From [Chlorobium] sp. 445 (GTDB taxonomy: Bacteria > Bacteroidota > Chlorobiia > Chlorobiales > Thermochlorobacteraceae): a stretch of DNA of 58,650 nucleotides. Every line of letters begins with the position of its first letter. The first letter of the stretch is position 1. Shown here in pieces: positions 41,217 through 50,500 of this stretch. The notes below the pieces were generated by a model. That model did no database searches and was not told the origin of the DNA. It worked only from the letters and a program-made list of their open reading frames with translations. A program made the translations under genes and the position numbers. Where the stretch lies: assembly GCA_002763895.1 (NCBI GenBank), contig NSLH01000017.1:1-58650 (forward strand). The letters run 5' to 3'.

Positions 41217-41246
41217 AAGGCGAGCGTTTAGACGCTCGCCTTTTTT
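41217..41246 (-). terminator. Terminator of the respiratory operon
   Basis: An 11-bp perfect stem (AAGGCGAGCGT 41217-41227 with ACGCTCGCCTT 41232-41242), loop TTAG. On the minus strand it lies 25 bases after the coxA stop and is followed by the T-rich CTTATTCTTA. The plus strand has a T-run at 41241-41246, so it may act in both directions. Confidence 0.85.
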
Positions 41247-41270
41247 GCAACGCATTTCAGCTTAATGGTA

Positions 41271-43046
41271 TCAGTTGAAAGAACGAGTTGTTTCGTAGCG
41301 TTTGCCTTCTTGCTTTTCTATTTTTTCGTGCTCATGTTCATCTTTGAAATCTGGGTTGAAGGTTACAAGTCCGTCTTTATCCATCATGACACGGTCATAG
41401 TCGTAGCAGCCCCAGAGCATACGCGGGTTGCCCACGAAATTTTCTGTTGGTGGCGGCGAGGGAATCGTCCACTCTAAGCCCAAGGCATACCATGGATTTT
41501 TGGGTGCTGGTTTGCCTGCAAAGAGTGAGTGAATAAGATAAATTGCCATGACAATAAATCCTAATGCGAGTATCCATGTGCCGAATGTGGAGAGCATGTG
41601 CATGGTTTGATACTGGTCGAGATACGCATAGTAGCGACGTGGCATACCTTGCAAGCCCATGATGAACTGCGGGAAGAAAGTTACATTGAAGCCGATGAAA
41701 ATCAATGCGGCTGAGACTGCAGCCCAGAATTCATCATACATTTTACCCCACATTTTTGGCCACCAGTAGTGCAAGCCTCCCAGAAATGCCATGACGGCAC
41801 CGCCCATCATCACATAGTGAAAGTGCGCAACAACGAAATATGTGTCATGCAAATGGATATCAACGGAGAGCGTGCCTAAGAAAATGCCAGTTAGACCGCC
41901 GATGGTGAAAAGTGAAAGAAAGGCATGTGTGTAAAGCATTGGTGCCTGAAACGTTAGCGAGCCTCGATACATAGTTGCTATCCAGTTAAACACTTTTATC
42001 CCAGAGGGGATCCCCACCAAAAAGGTGAGGAAAGAAAAGATTGTGGAAGTCAGTTCAGACTGTCCGCTGGTGAACATATGATGTCCCCACACAAGGAAAC
42101 TCACCAGTGCGATGGCGACGCTTGAAAATGCAATCGGTCTGTAGCCAAAAATTTTCTTATGCGAAAAGGTTGCAATCAGTTCGGAAATGATTGCCATCGC
42201 TGGCAAAATCATCACATAGACTACTGGATGCGAGTAGAACCAGAAGAAATGTTGATAGAGTACGGGGTCGCCGCCGAGAGCGGGGTCAAAGACGCCGATG
42301 CCAAATGCACGCTCAAAGATAAGTAAAAGCAGCGTAATGCCCAGTACAGGTGTTGCCATGACCTGAATTAGCGATGTGGCATACATGCCCCATACGAAGA
42401 GCGGCATATTGAACCATGTCATACCTGGGGCGCGCATCTTATGAATTGTCACGATGAAATTAATACCCGTAAAAATCGAAGAGAAGCCTAGAATAAACGC
42501 CCCCAGTGTCATTGAAATCACAGAGCCTTTTGTCTCTACGCTATATGGCGTATAAAATGTCCAGCCTGTATCGACACCGCCCGAGAGCAAGGAGTAGACG
42601 CAAAAGATTGCGCCGAAAAGATAGACGTAATAGCTTGCCAAGTTCAGTTTTGGGAACGCTAAATCTTTTGCGCCCAGCATCAGAGGCAACACAAAATTTC
42701 CGATGATTGCAGGAATGGATGGAACGATAAAGAGAAAGACCATAATTGCGCCGTGCAGCGTAAAGAGCTGATTATAGGTATCGGGTCCGACCAGCCCGCG
42801 CTTCATCACTTCAGCTTGCAAGCCTGCCCCGTGAAACCACAGCTCAAAGCGCAGTACAAGCGCATAGATACCGCCAACTAAGAAAAATGTCATCACTGTA
42901 AAGAGATACAGCAAGGCGATACGCTTGTGGTCGAGCGTGTAGATCCACGACCAAATCCCTTTCGGGGAGTTGAGATAATTTCTTGACACTTCACTTGATG
43001 TCGTTTTTACTGTACCTGCGACATCGGCTTGTTGCAATGCAGCCAT
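41271..43046 (-). CDS. coxA: Cytochrome c oxidase subunit I, A2-type
   Basis: 591 residues, twelve transmembrane helices. CuB and heme a3 ligands: WGHHMFTSG and the [11 protein letters not shown] region. The D-channel Glu of classical A1 oxidases (GHPEVY) is replaced: the sequence is [12 protein letters not shown], the YS pattern of the A2 subfamily, known from Rhodothermus caa3. The oxidase reduces O2 and pumps protons. It is the last gene of the operon, 54 bases after coxB. Confidence 0.95.
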   Translation of the reverse strand: MAALQQADVAGTVKTTSSEVSRNYLNSPKGIWSWIYTLDHKRIALLYLFTVMTFFLVGGIYALVLRFELWFHGAGLQAEVMKRGLVGPDTYNQLFTLHGAIMVFLFIVPSIPAIIGNFVLPLMLGAKDLAFPKLNLASYYVYLFGAIFCVYSLLSGGVDTGWTFYTPYSVETKGSVISMTLGAFILGFSSIFTGINFIVTIHKMRAPGMTWFNMPLFVWGMYATSLIQVMATPVLGITLLLLIFERAFGIGVFDPALGGDPVLYQHFFWFYSHPVVYVMILPAMAIISELIATFSHKKIFGYRPIAFSSVAIALVSFLVWGHHMFTSGQSELTSTIFSFLTFLVGIPSGIKVFNWIATMYRGSLTFQAPMLYTHAFLSLFTIGGLTGIFLGTLSVDIHLHDTYFVVAHFHYVMMGGAVMAFLGGLHYWWPKMWGKMYDEFWAAVSAALIFIGFNVTFFPQFIMGLQGMPRRYYAYLDQYQTMHMLSTFGTWILALGFIVMAIYLIHSLFAGKPAPKNPWYALGLEWTIPSPPPTENFVGNPRMLWGCYDYDRVMMDKDGLVTFNPDFKDEHEHEKIEKQEGKRYETTRSFN

Positions 43047-43100
43047 TGTTTCCCTCCTTTATTGATTACTCCTTTTAATTTCAATAGCAAGCATATCTGC

Positions 43101-44045
43101 TTACTTAAGCGTCTTGATGAATTCAATAAGTGCATCAATTTGTTTGTCCTTCAATAAGCCTTGGTAGGTTGGCATTACAGGCTGATAGCCTGCGACCACT
43201 TTCGCATTTGGTTCAAGAATTGATTGGCGGATGTAGTTTTCATCGACCAAGACTTCTGAGCCATCTGCCATCTTATGCTTTTTGCCAAAAATGCCTTTCC
43301 AAGTCGGACCAGTATTTGCGCTGCCATCAATGCTGTGACAAGTCGCGCAGGCTTTGGACACATAGAGTTTTGCACCAAACTCCTCAGGTGCCATTTTGCC
43401 TCCGCTTTCAGCTTCTTCCAGCCATTTCCTGTATTCTGCTTCGGTCTTGACATGCACTTTGCCAATCATTCCAGAGTGGCTTGTGCCACAGTATTCGGCG
43501 CAGAAAATGTCGAACGATCCTTCCTGTGTCGGTGTGAAAGAAATGGTCGTGTAGCGGTTTGGCACAGCGTCCATCTTGATGCGAAATGCCGGCACATAGA
43601 AACTGTGAATTACATCTGTGGAAGAAATCAGTGCTTTGATGGGTTTGCCAACAGGCACAACAAGTTCATTGACACTATTTGTCCCGTTCGGGTAATCAAA
43701 CGCCCAGAACCATTTTTTTCCTGTTATTTTGATTTGCATGGAATTTGCAGGTATCACGCGCATATCCATATAGGAGCTGAATCCCCAGAAGAAAATCATA
43801 ATGACGAGCACTGTCGGAATCAGCGTCCAAATAATTTCTAAGCGACTGTTATGCGAAATCGAAGATGTGAAGGTAGGTTTTTCACTTTTACGTCGATATT
43901 TCCAGAGGTAATACAGTGAGACCAGCGTTACGGCAACGAAAAGAATTGCACTTGCATTGGCAATGAAGACAATCAGTGAGTCAACTTCACGTGCAACGGT
44001 TGAGGCTTCAGGCGGTACCCAACTGGTTGATACTTTTGGATTCAT
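43101..44045 (-). CDS. coxB: Cytochrome c oxidase subunit II with fused cytochrome c (caa3)
   Basis: 314 residues: two N-terminal transmembrane helices (about 23-50 and 70-95), a cupredoxin CuA domain with binding residues in FCAEYCGTSHSGM, and a C-terminal cytochrome c domain with one heme motif CATCHS and a Met ligand in PVMPTYQG. This is the caa3 layout, so electrons arrive from ACIII cytochromes directly. It starts 15 bases after sco. Confidence 0.96.
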   Translation of the reverse strand: MNPKVSTSWVPPEASTVAREVDSLIVFIANASAILFVAVTLVSLYYLWKYRRKSEKPTFTSSISHNSRLEIIWTLIPTVLVIMIFFWGFSSYMDMRVIPANSMQIKITGKKWFWAFDYPNGTNSVNELVVPVGKPIKALISSTDVIHSFYVPAFRIKMDAVPNRYTTISFTPTQEGSFDIFCAEYCGTSHSGMIGKVHVKTEAEYRKWLEEAESGGKMAPEEFGAKLYVSKACATCHSIDGSANTGPTWKGIFGKKHKMADGSEVLVDENYIRQSILEPNAKVVAGYQPVMPTYQGLLKDKQIDALIEFIKTLK

Positions 44046-44060
44046 AATGCTGCTTTCGGT

Positions 44061-44903
44061 TTAATTCGTTGGAAGATCTACACTCGGTTTTCCGTTGCGT
44101 GCATGCCTGCGGCTTTCACGCATCCAGAATGAGCCTACCACAATCGTTAAGACGATGATTGTCAAGACACCGCCCAGACGCATAATGTTCATAGCGACGG
44201 GCACATAACTTCCGGCACTTGCGTCGTAGTGGAAGCAAGAGAGAATCAGCCTATCTATCGTTGAGCCAATTTTCCCCTGCGCAGCTTCAATGAGACCTAG
44301 TTTCAAATCAAAATTTTTGTAATTGATGCCATAGACATAGCGCGTAATTTTGCCCTCAGGGGAAAGCAACATAATCACCGCAGGATGAGCATATTCATCG
44401 CGCTTGTTGTCATAGAAATACTTGAACCCCACGGCGTCCGCTAGCGCTCTTGAGTGCTCTGATGCACCTGTCAGGAAGAACCATCCTTCTTCTACGCCGG
44501 GCTTACCAAAGACTTCTTTGTAGCGCGTCTTTTTTGCCGCTGCAAGCTCTGCGGTCTCTCGGCTATCAATACTGACCGTGAGAATCATGTAATCTTTACC
44601 CAAAACAAGGTCAAGTGTTTTAGCAGATTCTGCCACGCTATTCAACACCATATTGCACAGCATTGGACAGCGGTAATACGCCATCACCAAAATAATTGGC
44701 TTACCTTTGTGCAGATAATCGCTGAGTTTGACAGCTTTGCCTGTCTCATCCTGAAAACTCAAGTCTTCTGGAATAGTCTCTCCTAGATGCTCAACAACAT
44801 CAATACCTTGTAAGGCTCTTGGCTTTTCCTCAATGAGTTGTGCTTGCGCGCTGCATGCGTAGCTTAAGCCCAAGAGCACCATGTAGAGCGTTCGTTTTAT
44901 CAT
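44061..44903 (-). CDS. SCO1/SenC-family copper chaperone
   Basis: 280 residues: signal peptide (about 1-22), thioredoxin-like SCO domain with the copper motif CPMLC (in YYRCPMLCNMV) and a downstream His in YAHPAVIML, then a C-terminal transmembrane helix (about 243-262) with a basic tail. SCO proteins deliver copper to the CuA site of subunit II, encoded next. The C-terminal helix anchors it in the inner membrane. Confidence 0.93.
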   Translation of the reverse strand: MIKRTLYMVLLGLSYACSAQAQLIEEKPRALQGIDVVEHLGETIPEDLSFQDETGKAVKLSDYLHKGKPIILVMAYYRCPMLCNMVLNSVAESAKTLDLVLGKDYMILTVSIDSRETAELAAAKKTRYKEVFGKPGVEEGWFFLTGASEHSRALADAVGFKYFYDNKRDEYAHPAVIMLLSPEGKITRYVYGINYKNFDLKLGLIEAAQGKIGSTIDRLILSCFHYDASAGSYVPVAMNIMRLGGVLTIIVLTIVVGSFWMRESRRHARNGKPSVDLPTN

Positions 44904-44928
44904 CTTATTCTTTTATTCTTGTTCTTTT

Positions 44929-45045
44929 TCAATCGCCTTCTTCATTTTCTGGCTTTGTGAACTTTCTTGCAATCGTAATGCCAAGCAGTCCGAGTCCTAG
45001 GACAACTGTAGTTAGCACGACCATAAAAAAGAGTGTCGATAACAT
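44929..45045 (-). CDS. 38-residue single-helix membrane miniprotein
   Basis: A complete small ORF, ATG at 45045 and TGA at 44929. The product starts MLSTLFFMVVLTTVV, has one hydrophobic helix of about 25 residues and a charged tail ending KPENEEGD. It lies between the 167-residue gene and sco in the operon, with intact frame in an otherwise unassigned gap. Similar small single-helix proteins act as subunits or assembly factors of oxidases, but its function is unknown. Confidence 0.65.
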   Translation of the reverse strand: MLSTLFFMVVLTTVVLGLGLLGITIARKFTKPENEEGD

Positions 45046-45127
45046 GCTTTGCTTTTTGTTCGCTGCCCTTCGGTTGTGGAACTTTGGTCTCTGTTACTTT
45101 GCAAGCGTTATTTTCTCTTAGCTTAAT

Positions 45128-45631
45128 TTATTTCTGGATTACTCTCTTGGTCTCACTTGTCGAGAAATTGACCTTAGGCACGTTGTCTTTTTCTTTGCTT
45201 TCTACGCTAGCCGACTGCGCCTCAAGCATGGCTTTCTTTTTCTGGTAGGCTTCATCGGTGAGAATTTTCATTGCTTCACTAATTGGAATTTGGTAAAGGC
45301 CTTTCTTTTCATCGATCACTTTGTAACTATTCAGTGCGCCTTCTTCGCGTTGACGCACATCGCGCAAGAGATTCGATTCAGGCTTTAGGGCGTTTTCTAA
45401 CATCTGCTGCTCACGGCTGATGATAAAGTATTGCGAGATTGCAAACATTATGATCCCCACGAGAATCGTACCGATGATAAAGGAGCCAATAATCCGCCCG
45501 CCATTGACGTCTTCACGCTCATAGTCGATTTCCAATTTTTCGAAAATTTCATCTGGGCGCAAAGGGGCGTTTTGTTGCGCTTCTTTGCTAAGATTTTCCG
45601 ACGCTTGCTTTCTTTCTTGCATTTCAATCAT
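45128..45631 (-). CDS. Conserved-looking single-pass membrane protein of the ACIII-oxidase operon
   Basis: 167 residues: a polar N-terminus, one transmembrane helix (about 46-68, RIIGSFIIGTILVGIIMFAI) and a soluble domain with GLYQIPISEAMKIL, then a charged tail. I do not know a characterised homologue. Proteins with a similar ...YQIPI.A motif occur in cyt oxidase gene clusters of this phylum, from memory and not checked. ATG at 45622 (fourth residue) is an alternative start. It follows actF by 51 bases. Confidence 0.65.
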   Translation of the reverse strand: MIEMQERKQASENLSKEAQQNAPLRPDEIFEKLEIDYEREDVNGGRIIGSFIIGTILVGIIMFAISQYFIISREQQMLENALKPESNLLRDVRQREEGALNSYKVIDEKKGLYQIPISEAMKILTDEAYQKKKAMLEAQSASVESKEKDNVPKVNFSTSETKRVIQK

Positions 45632-45682
45632 GCTTTGTTCTCCTTTGCGGCAAATTTTTCAATTAGTTAAACTTTTCATCTC

Positions 45683-46879
45683 CTATTGATGAAACTCCAG
45701 CGAAAGTTTGAGGCGTGCGTCACCAATTGGTAAAAGTGGCGTTGAGGTTAGGCGTTGCCAGAAGAACCAAAGGCAGACACCGCCAACACCGAGGAATGTC
45801 GCTAGGTGCATCCATGAGAGATGTACGCCATGCGCTGCATGTTCGCCACCGTGCGCACCGTAGTTTGGCATCACAAGCCAGAACAGATCGACAAACTGCA
45901 TAAAGAGCATCCATGCGGAAATAAGGCGCATAAAGGTAAGATTGCGCTTTGCTGCGCGTGGCAGCAGTGAAAAGAACGGAATGGCAAAGTGCCCAATCAC
46001 TAAGAACATGGAGACATACTCCCAGCCGTGTTCCCAGCGATGCTTGTAGAAAATGGTCTCTTCTTCAATGTTGCCATACCAGATGAGCATAAACTGCGAG
46101 AAAGCAATGTAAGCCCAAAAGACCGTGAAGCCGAACATCAATTTGCCCATATCGTGATAGTGCTCGACTTTGATTTCGCGTGCTAGCACACCATTTGCAC
46201 GCAGATAAAGTGAAAAGAACACGATGAAAGCCAGGGTCGACCACCATGCTCCAGCGAAGATATAGACACCGAAGATGGTCGAATACCAGTGCGGGTCTAA
46301 CGACATCACCCAATCCCATGCGGCAAAGGTTAGTGAGAGCGCAAAGAGCAGAATGCCGGGGGCGCTAATGGCTTTGAATGTGGCACGATGTTTTTCGTTG
46401 TAGCCTTTGTCTTGATCGAGCGATGTTTTGTAGAGTGAGTATGCCAGTGCGGTCCAGATAGCAAAATAGATGAAGGCGCGTGCAAGGAAAAATCCTGTGT
46501 TGAGCCAACCGGCTTTGTGCTGCAAGGTTTTGTCTGCTGCGACGGCTTCAGCATGCGACCAGTGATAGAGGTCATGAATTCCAAGCCCGATTGGGATGAA
46601 GAGAATCGCCATGACGGGAATGGTAATCATCAGTGATTCAGAGATGCGGCGGAACACCGTGCTCCAATCTGCACTGACAATATGATGCAGCATGGTGAAA
46701 AAGAGGCTACCGAGTGAAATGCCGAGCCAAAAACAATAGGCGACAAGATAAGCGTGGAAAAATTCGGTGCGGTTTATTGCAAAACCAACGGCACAGGCTG
46801 CAAGTCCTGCACAGCCTACACCCAGAGCAATTTTTCCAAAGCCGTTATCTTTGATAATTCTGAATTCTTGAACGCTCAT
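45683..46879 (-). CDS. actF: Alternative complex III subunit ActF (NrfD-like)
   Basis: 398 residues with about ten transmembrane helices, a member of the polysulfide-reductase/NrfD family. In ACIII, ActC and ActF form the quinol-interacting membrane core. It follows actE by nine bases and precedes the 167-residue gene. Strong similarity of layout to ActF of Bacteroidota; motifs are mainly hydrophobic with HDLYHWSHAEAV in a loop. Confidence 0.93.
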   Translation of the reverse strand: MSVQEFRIIKDNGFGKIALGVGCAGLAACAVGFAINRTEFFHAYLVAYCFWLGISLGSLFFTMLHHIVSADWSTVFRRISESLMITIPVMAILFIPIGLGIHDLYHWSHAEAVAADKTLQHKAGWLNTGFFLARAFIYFAIWTALAYSLYKTSLDQDKGYNEKHRATFKAISAPGILLFALSLTFAAWDWVMSLDPHWYSTIFGVYIFAGAWWSTLAFIVFFSLYLRANGVLAREIKVEHYHDMGKLMFGFTVFWAYIAFSQFMLIWYGNIEEETIFYKHRWEHGWEYVSMFLVIGHFAIPFFSLLPRAAKRNLTFMRLISAWMLFMQFVDLFWLVMPNYGAHGGEHAAHGVHLSWMHLATFLGVGGVCLWFFWQRLTSTPLLPIGDARLKLSLEFHQ

Positions 46880-46888
46880 AGGTTCTCC

Positions 46889-47536
46889 TTATTGCTTGAT
46901 AAGTTCTTTACGCACGTTTTCGGGCACATCGGCGATGTTAGCATGCTGCGCGCGTTGCAGAGCACGAATGTAAGCCACAATCGCCCAGCGATCTGCCACT
47001 GAAATCTGATGCTTGTAGCCTGCCATGTTTCTAATCCCATTTGAGGCTACAGCAAAGAGATGACCATCGGGCACGGTGAGCAAGCGTGGCTCATGCAAGT
47101 TTGTTGCCGGCACGATGTATCCGCCCTGTGTTGCACGTTCTACTACAATGCCTTTGCCATCACCTACGCGGCTATGGCAGGGCGCACAGTAGATGTTGTA
47201 ACGCTGCTGACCGCGCTGTAAAAGTTCCATTGTTAGGTCAACTGGCATTACTTTGACGGTATCGCCGGTTTTACTGATGCCTGTATAATAGACGCTGTTT
47301 TCACGCAAGCCACCGCGTGCGACTGTGCCTGCCACAGGAATACGCATCGCTAAACCATCTTCGAAAAACTCGCTCTTTCGAAATGGCTTCATTTTTTCTT
47401 GCGTATCCATATTTGGGTTTGGGTGAATCGGCGGGTTTTCACTGGGTAGACCGCGTACGCCGCAGCCCGCCACTGTCATCACTATAATCCACGCGCCGAC
47501 AAGCACCAGCACTGACAACTTATGCTTTGCAAACAT
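46889..47536 (-). CDS. actE: Alternative complex III monoheme cytochrome c, ActE
   Basis: 215 residues. A lipoprotein signal ends at VAGC. A single class I cytochrome c fold has the heme site CAPCHSR and the Met ligand in RNMAGYKHQI. ActE is the terminal heme carrier of ACIII, next to the pentaheme ActA. It lies three bases after actD. Confidence 0.95.
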   Translation of the reverse strand: MFAKHKLSVLVLVGAWIIVMTVAGCGVRGLPSENPPIHPNPNMDTQEKMKPFRKSEFFEDGLAMRIPVAGTVARGGLRENSVYYTGISKTGDTVKVMPVDLTMELLQRGQQRYNIYCAPCHSRVGDGKGIVVERATQGGYIVPATNLHEPRLLTVPDGHLFAVASNGIRNMAGYKHQISVADRWAIVAYIRALQRAQHANIADVPENVRKELIKQ

Positions 47537-47539
47537 TTT

Positions 47540-48238
47540 TCATTTTACTGCCTCCATCTTTTGGCTTGCCACTTTTTCGACTTCCGATTCTTCAATCGGA
47601 CGATGTACGATTTCTATGTTTTTGCCCCCAATGCTCTCAAAGAATGCCTTGATTTCTTTGACATTGAACTTTTTGTCCCACATAAAAATCGCAATAAAGA
47701 AACCATCGTCAGTTGCTTTTGCCGTAAAGCGCTCGGAGTAGAACATCGGATGGAAAAAGCGGGGCATTTTGTTGAGGTAGAACATACCGATAATTGCGGC
47801 AAAGGCTGAGGTGAGTACCATCAATTCAAACATGACCGGCACAAACGCAGGCAGACTGAAATACGGCTTACCTGAGAAGACCAGCGGATAATCCACTGCG
47901 TTTGTCCACCACTGCAGCCAAATCGCAAAAAGAAAGCCGCAGAATCCGACGCCAAAGACGATAAACCCAAGTGGCGAACGCTTTAGTCCCATGGCTTCAT
48001 CCATTCCATGGATTGGGAAAGGAGAATAGCACTCAAAGCGGTCATAGCCAGCCTCACGCACTTTTTCAGCGGCGCGCAAGAGTTCTGCAGGATTATCGAA
48101 CTCTGCTAGCACAGCTTCGGCTTCAGCTTCAATTAAAATCTGACGTGCTTCATCTTTGACTGATTCTGCTTTGCGCTTGAGTTCTTCGAGCGTTTGCACG
48201 CCACCGTTTTGCGTAGGTTGATTGTGAATTTCGTTCAT
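47540..48238 (-). CDS. actD: Alternative complex III subunit ActD (DUF3341)
   Basis: 232 residues from ATG 48238, one base after the actC stop; longer upstream starts would sit inside actC. An acidic N-terminus (AESVKDEARQILIEAEAEA) precedes a DUF3341 domain with CYSPFPIHGMDEAM and two transmembrane helices (about 90-115 and 138-160). ActD packs against ActC/F on the cytoplasmic side in solved ACIII structures. Followed three bases later by actE. Confidence 0.94.
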   Translation of the reverse strand: MNEIHNQPTQNGGVQTLEELKRKAESVKDEARQILIEAEAEAVLAEFDNPAELLRAAEKVREAGYDRFECYSPFPIHGMDEAMGLKRSPLGFIVFGVGFCGFLFAIWLQWWTNAVDYPLVFSGKPYFSLPAFVPVMFELMVLTSAFAAIIGMFYLNKMPRFFHPMFYSERFTAKATDDGFFIAIFMWDKKFNVKEIKAFFESIGGKNIEIVHRPIEESEVEKVASQKMEAVK

Positions 48239-48239
48239 C

Positions 48240-49726
48240 TTAGTGTCCTCCTTTCGCGGCAAGTTCGGCTTCTTGCTTGTGTGCCTTACTCTCTTGTCTA
48301 TGTGGTTCATGGTGTCCATCGTGGTGCTGTCCATATCCTTCCCAGTGTGGATTAGCTTGTGGCAAAACACCTTTCACTTCAAACATTGCGATCATGGGCA
48401 AGAAGCGCAGAAAGAGCAGAAACAGCGTCATAAACACACCCAGCGAACCGACAAAGGTCATCACATCAAAGATGGTTGGATTGTAGTATTTCCAGCTTGA
48501 GGGCAAAAAGTCTGTTGAGAGTGAGGTTACGGTAATGACGAACCGCTCAAACCACATTCCGATATTGATGAGAATGGAAGCAACGAACATGACGGGAATG
48601 TTCTGACGCAATTTCTTGAACCAGAAGACTTGCGGCACGACCACGTTGCAGAAAATCATAGACCAATACGCCCACGCATAAGGACCTGTTGCGCGTTTGA
48701 TGAAAATCGAGGCTTCATATTCGTTGCCGCTATACCATGCAATAAAGAACTCACAGCCGTACGCATAACCGACCATCATGCCAGTTACCAGCATAATGAT
48801 GTTCATTTTCTCCAGATGCTGCATGTTGATGATGGCTTGCATTTTGGGATAGACGATGCGTGCCAAGACAGCCAGTGTCATTACCATTGCAAAGCCGGAG
48901 AAAATGGCGCCTGCAACGAAGTAAGGCGGGAAGATTGTCGTGTGCCAGCCGGGCAAGATACTGGAAGCAAAGTCAAACGAGACGATGCTATGCACGGAGA
49001 GCACGAGCGGTGTCGACAACCCTGCTAAAATCAAATAGGCTTTTTCGTAGTGTTTCCACTGACGATTGCCGCCACGCCAGCCCATGGCAAAGAAACCCAG
49101 AATGTATTTACGCAGTCCGGGTTTTGCACGATCGCGTAGCGCTGCCAGGTCAGGAATTAAACCAACATACCAGAAAAGCAGCGAGACGGTAAAGTATGTC
49201 GACACGGCAAACACGTCCCACATGAGCGGTGAGCGGAAGTTGGTCCACATCTGCATCTGGTTGGGCACTGGAAAGAGCCAATAATCTAGCCACTGCCGTC
49301 CTGTATGCAGCGAGACAAACGTTGCGGCACAAATCACCGCAAAGATAGTCATTGCTTCAGAGAAGCGGTTGATCGATGTGCGCCATTTCTGACGAAACAG
49401 AAAGAGCACCGCAGAAATCAGCGTACCAGCATGACCGATACCGACCCACCAGACAAAGTTGGTGATATCCCACGCCCAGCCGACGGTTGTGTGATTACCC
49501 CAGATGCCGATGCCTTTGAAAATGAGATAGACAATTGTGCCTAACCACATCAGCGCCGCAGCAAAGGAAATCCCAAACGCAATCCACCATGCCTTCGCGC
49601 GGGATTTTCTGTCACTTCGCCCACATCTTGCGTAATCGTGTGGAAGGTCGGGTTGTTTTCAATCAGCGGCTTATCAAGAGCTTCTTGCCGCTTTCTTTCT
49701 TCCACTGCTGTAGTACTTGCTTGCAT
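48240..49726 (-). CDS. actC: Alternative complex III subunit ActC (NrfD-like, frameshifted)
   Basis: About 495 residues, ten transmembrane helices, NrfD family. The true N-terminus begins at ATG 49726 ([20 protein letters not shown]) and includes the conserved [11 protein letters not shown]. The frame breaks at TT 49594-49595 (AA in the mRNA): one more A restores [21 protein letters not shown]. The C-terminus is rich in His ([15 protein letters not shown]), typical of ActC. It is the first NrfD-like membrane core subunit, next to the small ORFs. Confidence 0.94.
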
Positions 49727-49804
49727 AACGCTTTTCGTTTGAACGGTTCAGTGAAACTTTGCTTTCTTGTTTGCTTGAATGTTCATTTGTCTCTCTGCCC
49801 TCAA

Positions 49805-49993
49805 TCAGTATTCATCTTTTGAGACTTTGACTGGGCGCGACGGCTTGGAATCTTTTGCTGGTTGCCTATCGCTCATATTCTCGAGCTTTGGATTGTCGTG
49901 CATGCGCTTAAATTCCAGCAGTGAAAAAACGATTCCACCAATGAGCAGAATGGTGATAATCGTCCCGAACACCACTAACGCTGTATCGCTCAT
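49805..49993 (-). CDS. 62-residue single-helix membrane protein in the ACIII operon
   Basis: 62 residues: one transmembrane helix (about 6-28, VVFGTIITILLIGGIVFSLL) with a hydrophilic tail of about 34 residues rich in Lys, Asp, Pro and Ser. It lies 24 bases after the 93-residue ORF and 79 bases before actC. It may be an ActG-like small ACIII subunit or an oxidase-assembly peptide; not recognised as a named family. Confidence 0.65.
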   Translation of the reverse strand: MSDTALVVFGTIITILLIGGIVFSLLEFKRMHDNPKLENMSDRQPAKDSKPSRPVKVSKDEY

Positions 49994-50017
49994 CTTGCCC
50001 GCCCTCCTTCGGTTTGG

Positions 50018-50299
50018 TTAATCTTGATTTATTGGTGTTCTCGTTACAATGCTTCGGAAATAAAGCCCGAGCGAGATGCTGCCTACGACCCAAATGCCGA
50101 CAATCTGTCCCGCATCTTGATTGTTTTCAATGAACCAGAGATAATTGCCAAACGCATAGGCAATGATGACCGCGCCAAGAAAGAAGTAGTCAAAGACGCG
50201 AATGCTCTTTGGGTTCATCTCTTGCAAGGCAAAGAAAATCCCGATGCAGGCAAGGAGCGTGACCACAAGACCAGCTATCAAAATCATCTGATTATCCAT
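50018..50299 (-). CDS. 93-residue small membrane protein, second of a tandem pair
   Basis: From ATG 50299: about three transmembrane helices (about 4-25, 36-55, 68-85) and the C-terminal motif IWVVGSISLGLYFRSIV. The preceding ORF ends with a similar motif (LWVPTNLVMGIYFRNIA), and the DNA CAATGCTTCGGAAATAAAG (50048-50066) matches CAATGTTTCGGAAATAAAT (50327-50345) in that gene, so the two are probably paralogous. Unknown function; embedded between actB and actC. Earlier start at 50329 is possible. Confidence 0.65.
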   Translation of the reverse strand: MDNQMILIAGLVVTLLACIGIFFALQEMNPKSIRVFDYFFLGAVIIAYAFGNYLWFIENNQDAGQIVGIWVVGSISLGLYFRSIVTRTPINQD

Positions 50300-50303
50300 A
50301 GCC

Positions 50304-50456
50304 CTACTCCTTTGGCATAGTGGTTGCAATGTTTCGGAAATAAATCCCCATCACGAGATTTGTTGGCACCCAGAGGCTGACAAAGAGCGCTTCATTGAAC
50401 TTACCACTCAGTAGCAATACATTTGCCAGCACAAATGCGACCAGTGCTGATAGCAT
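50304..50456 (-). CDS. 50-residue small membrane protein, first of a tandem pair
   Basis: ATG 50456, stop 50304. Two hydrophobic helices, with MLSALVAFVLANVLLLSG first and the motif LWVPTNLVMGIYFRNIATT at the end. Five bases separate it from the next small gene. Dropping one A from the A7 run 50457-50463 would join an upstream ATG at 50484, adding MLRRSDIFF, so the N-terminus may be slightly longer. Not a family I recognise; probably an accessory ACIII or oxidase subunit by position. Confidence 0.6.
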   Translation of the reverse strand: MLSALVAFVLANVLLLSGKFNEALFVSLWVPTNLVMGIYFRNIATTMPKE

Positions 50457-50500
50457 AAAAAAAGATGTCGGAACGGCGTAGCATACTTCTCTCCTTCTCT

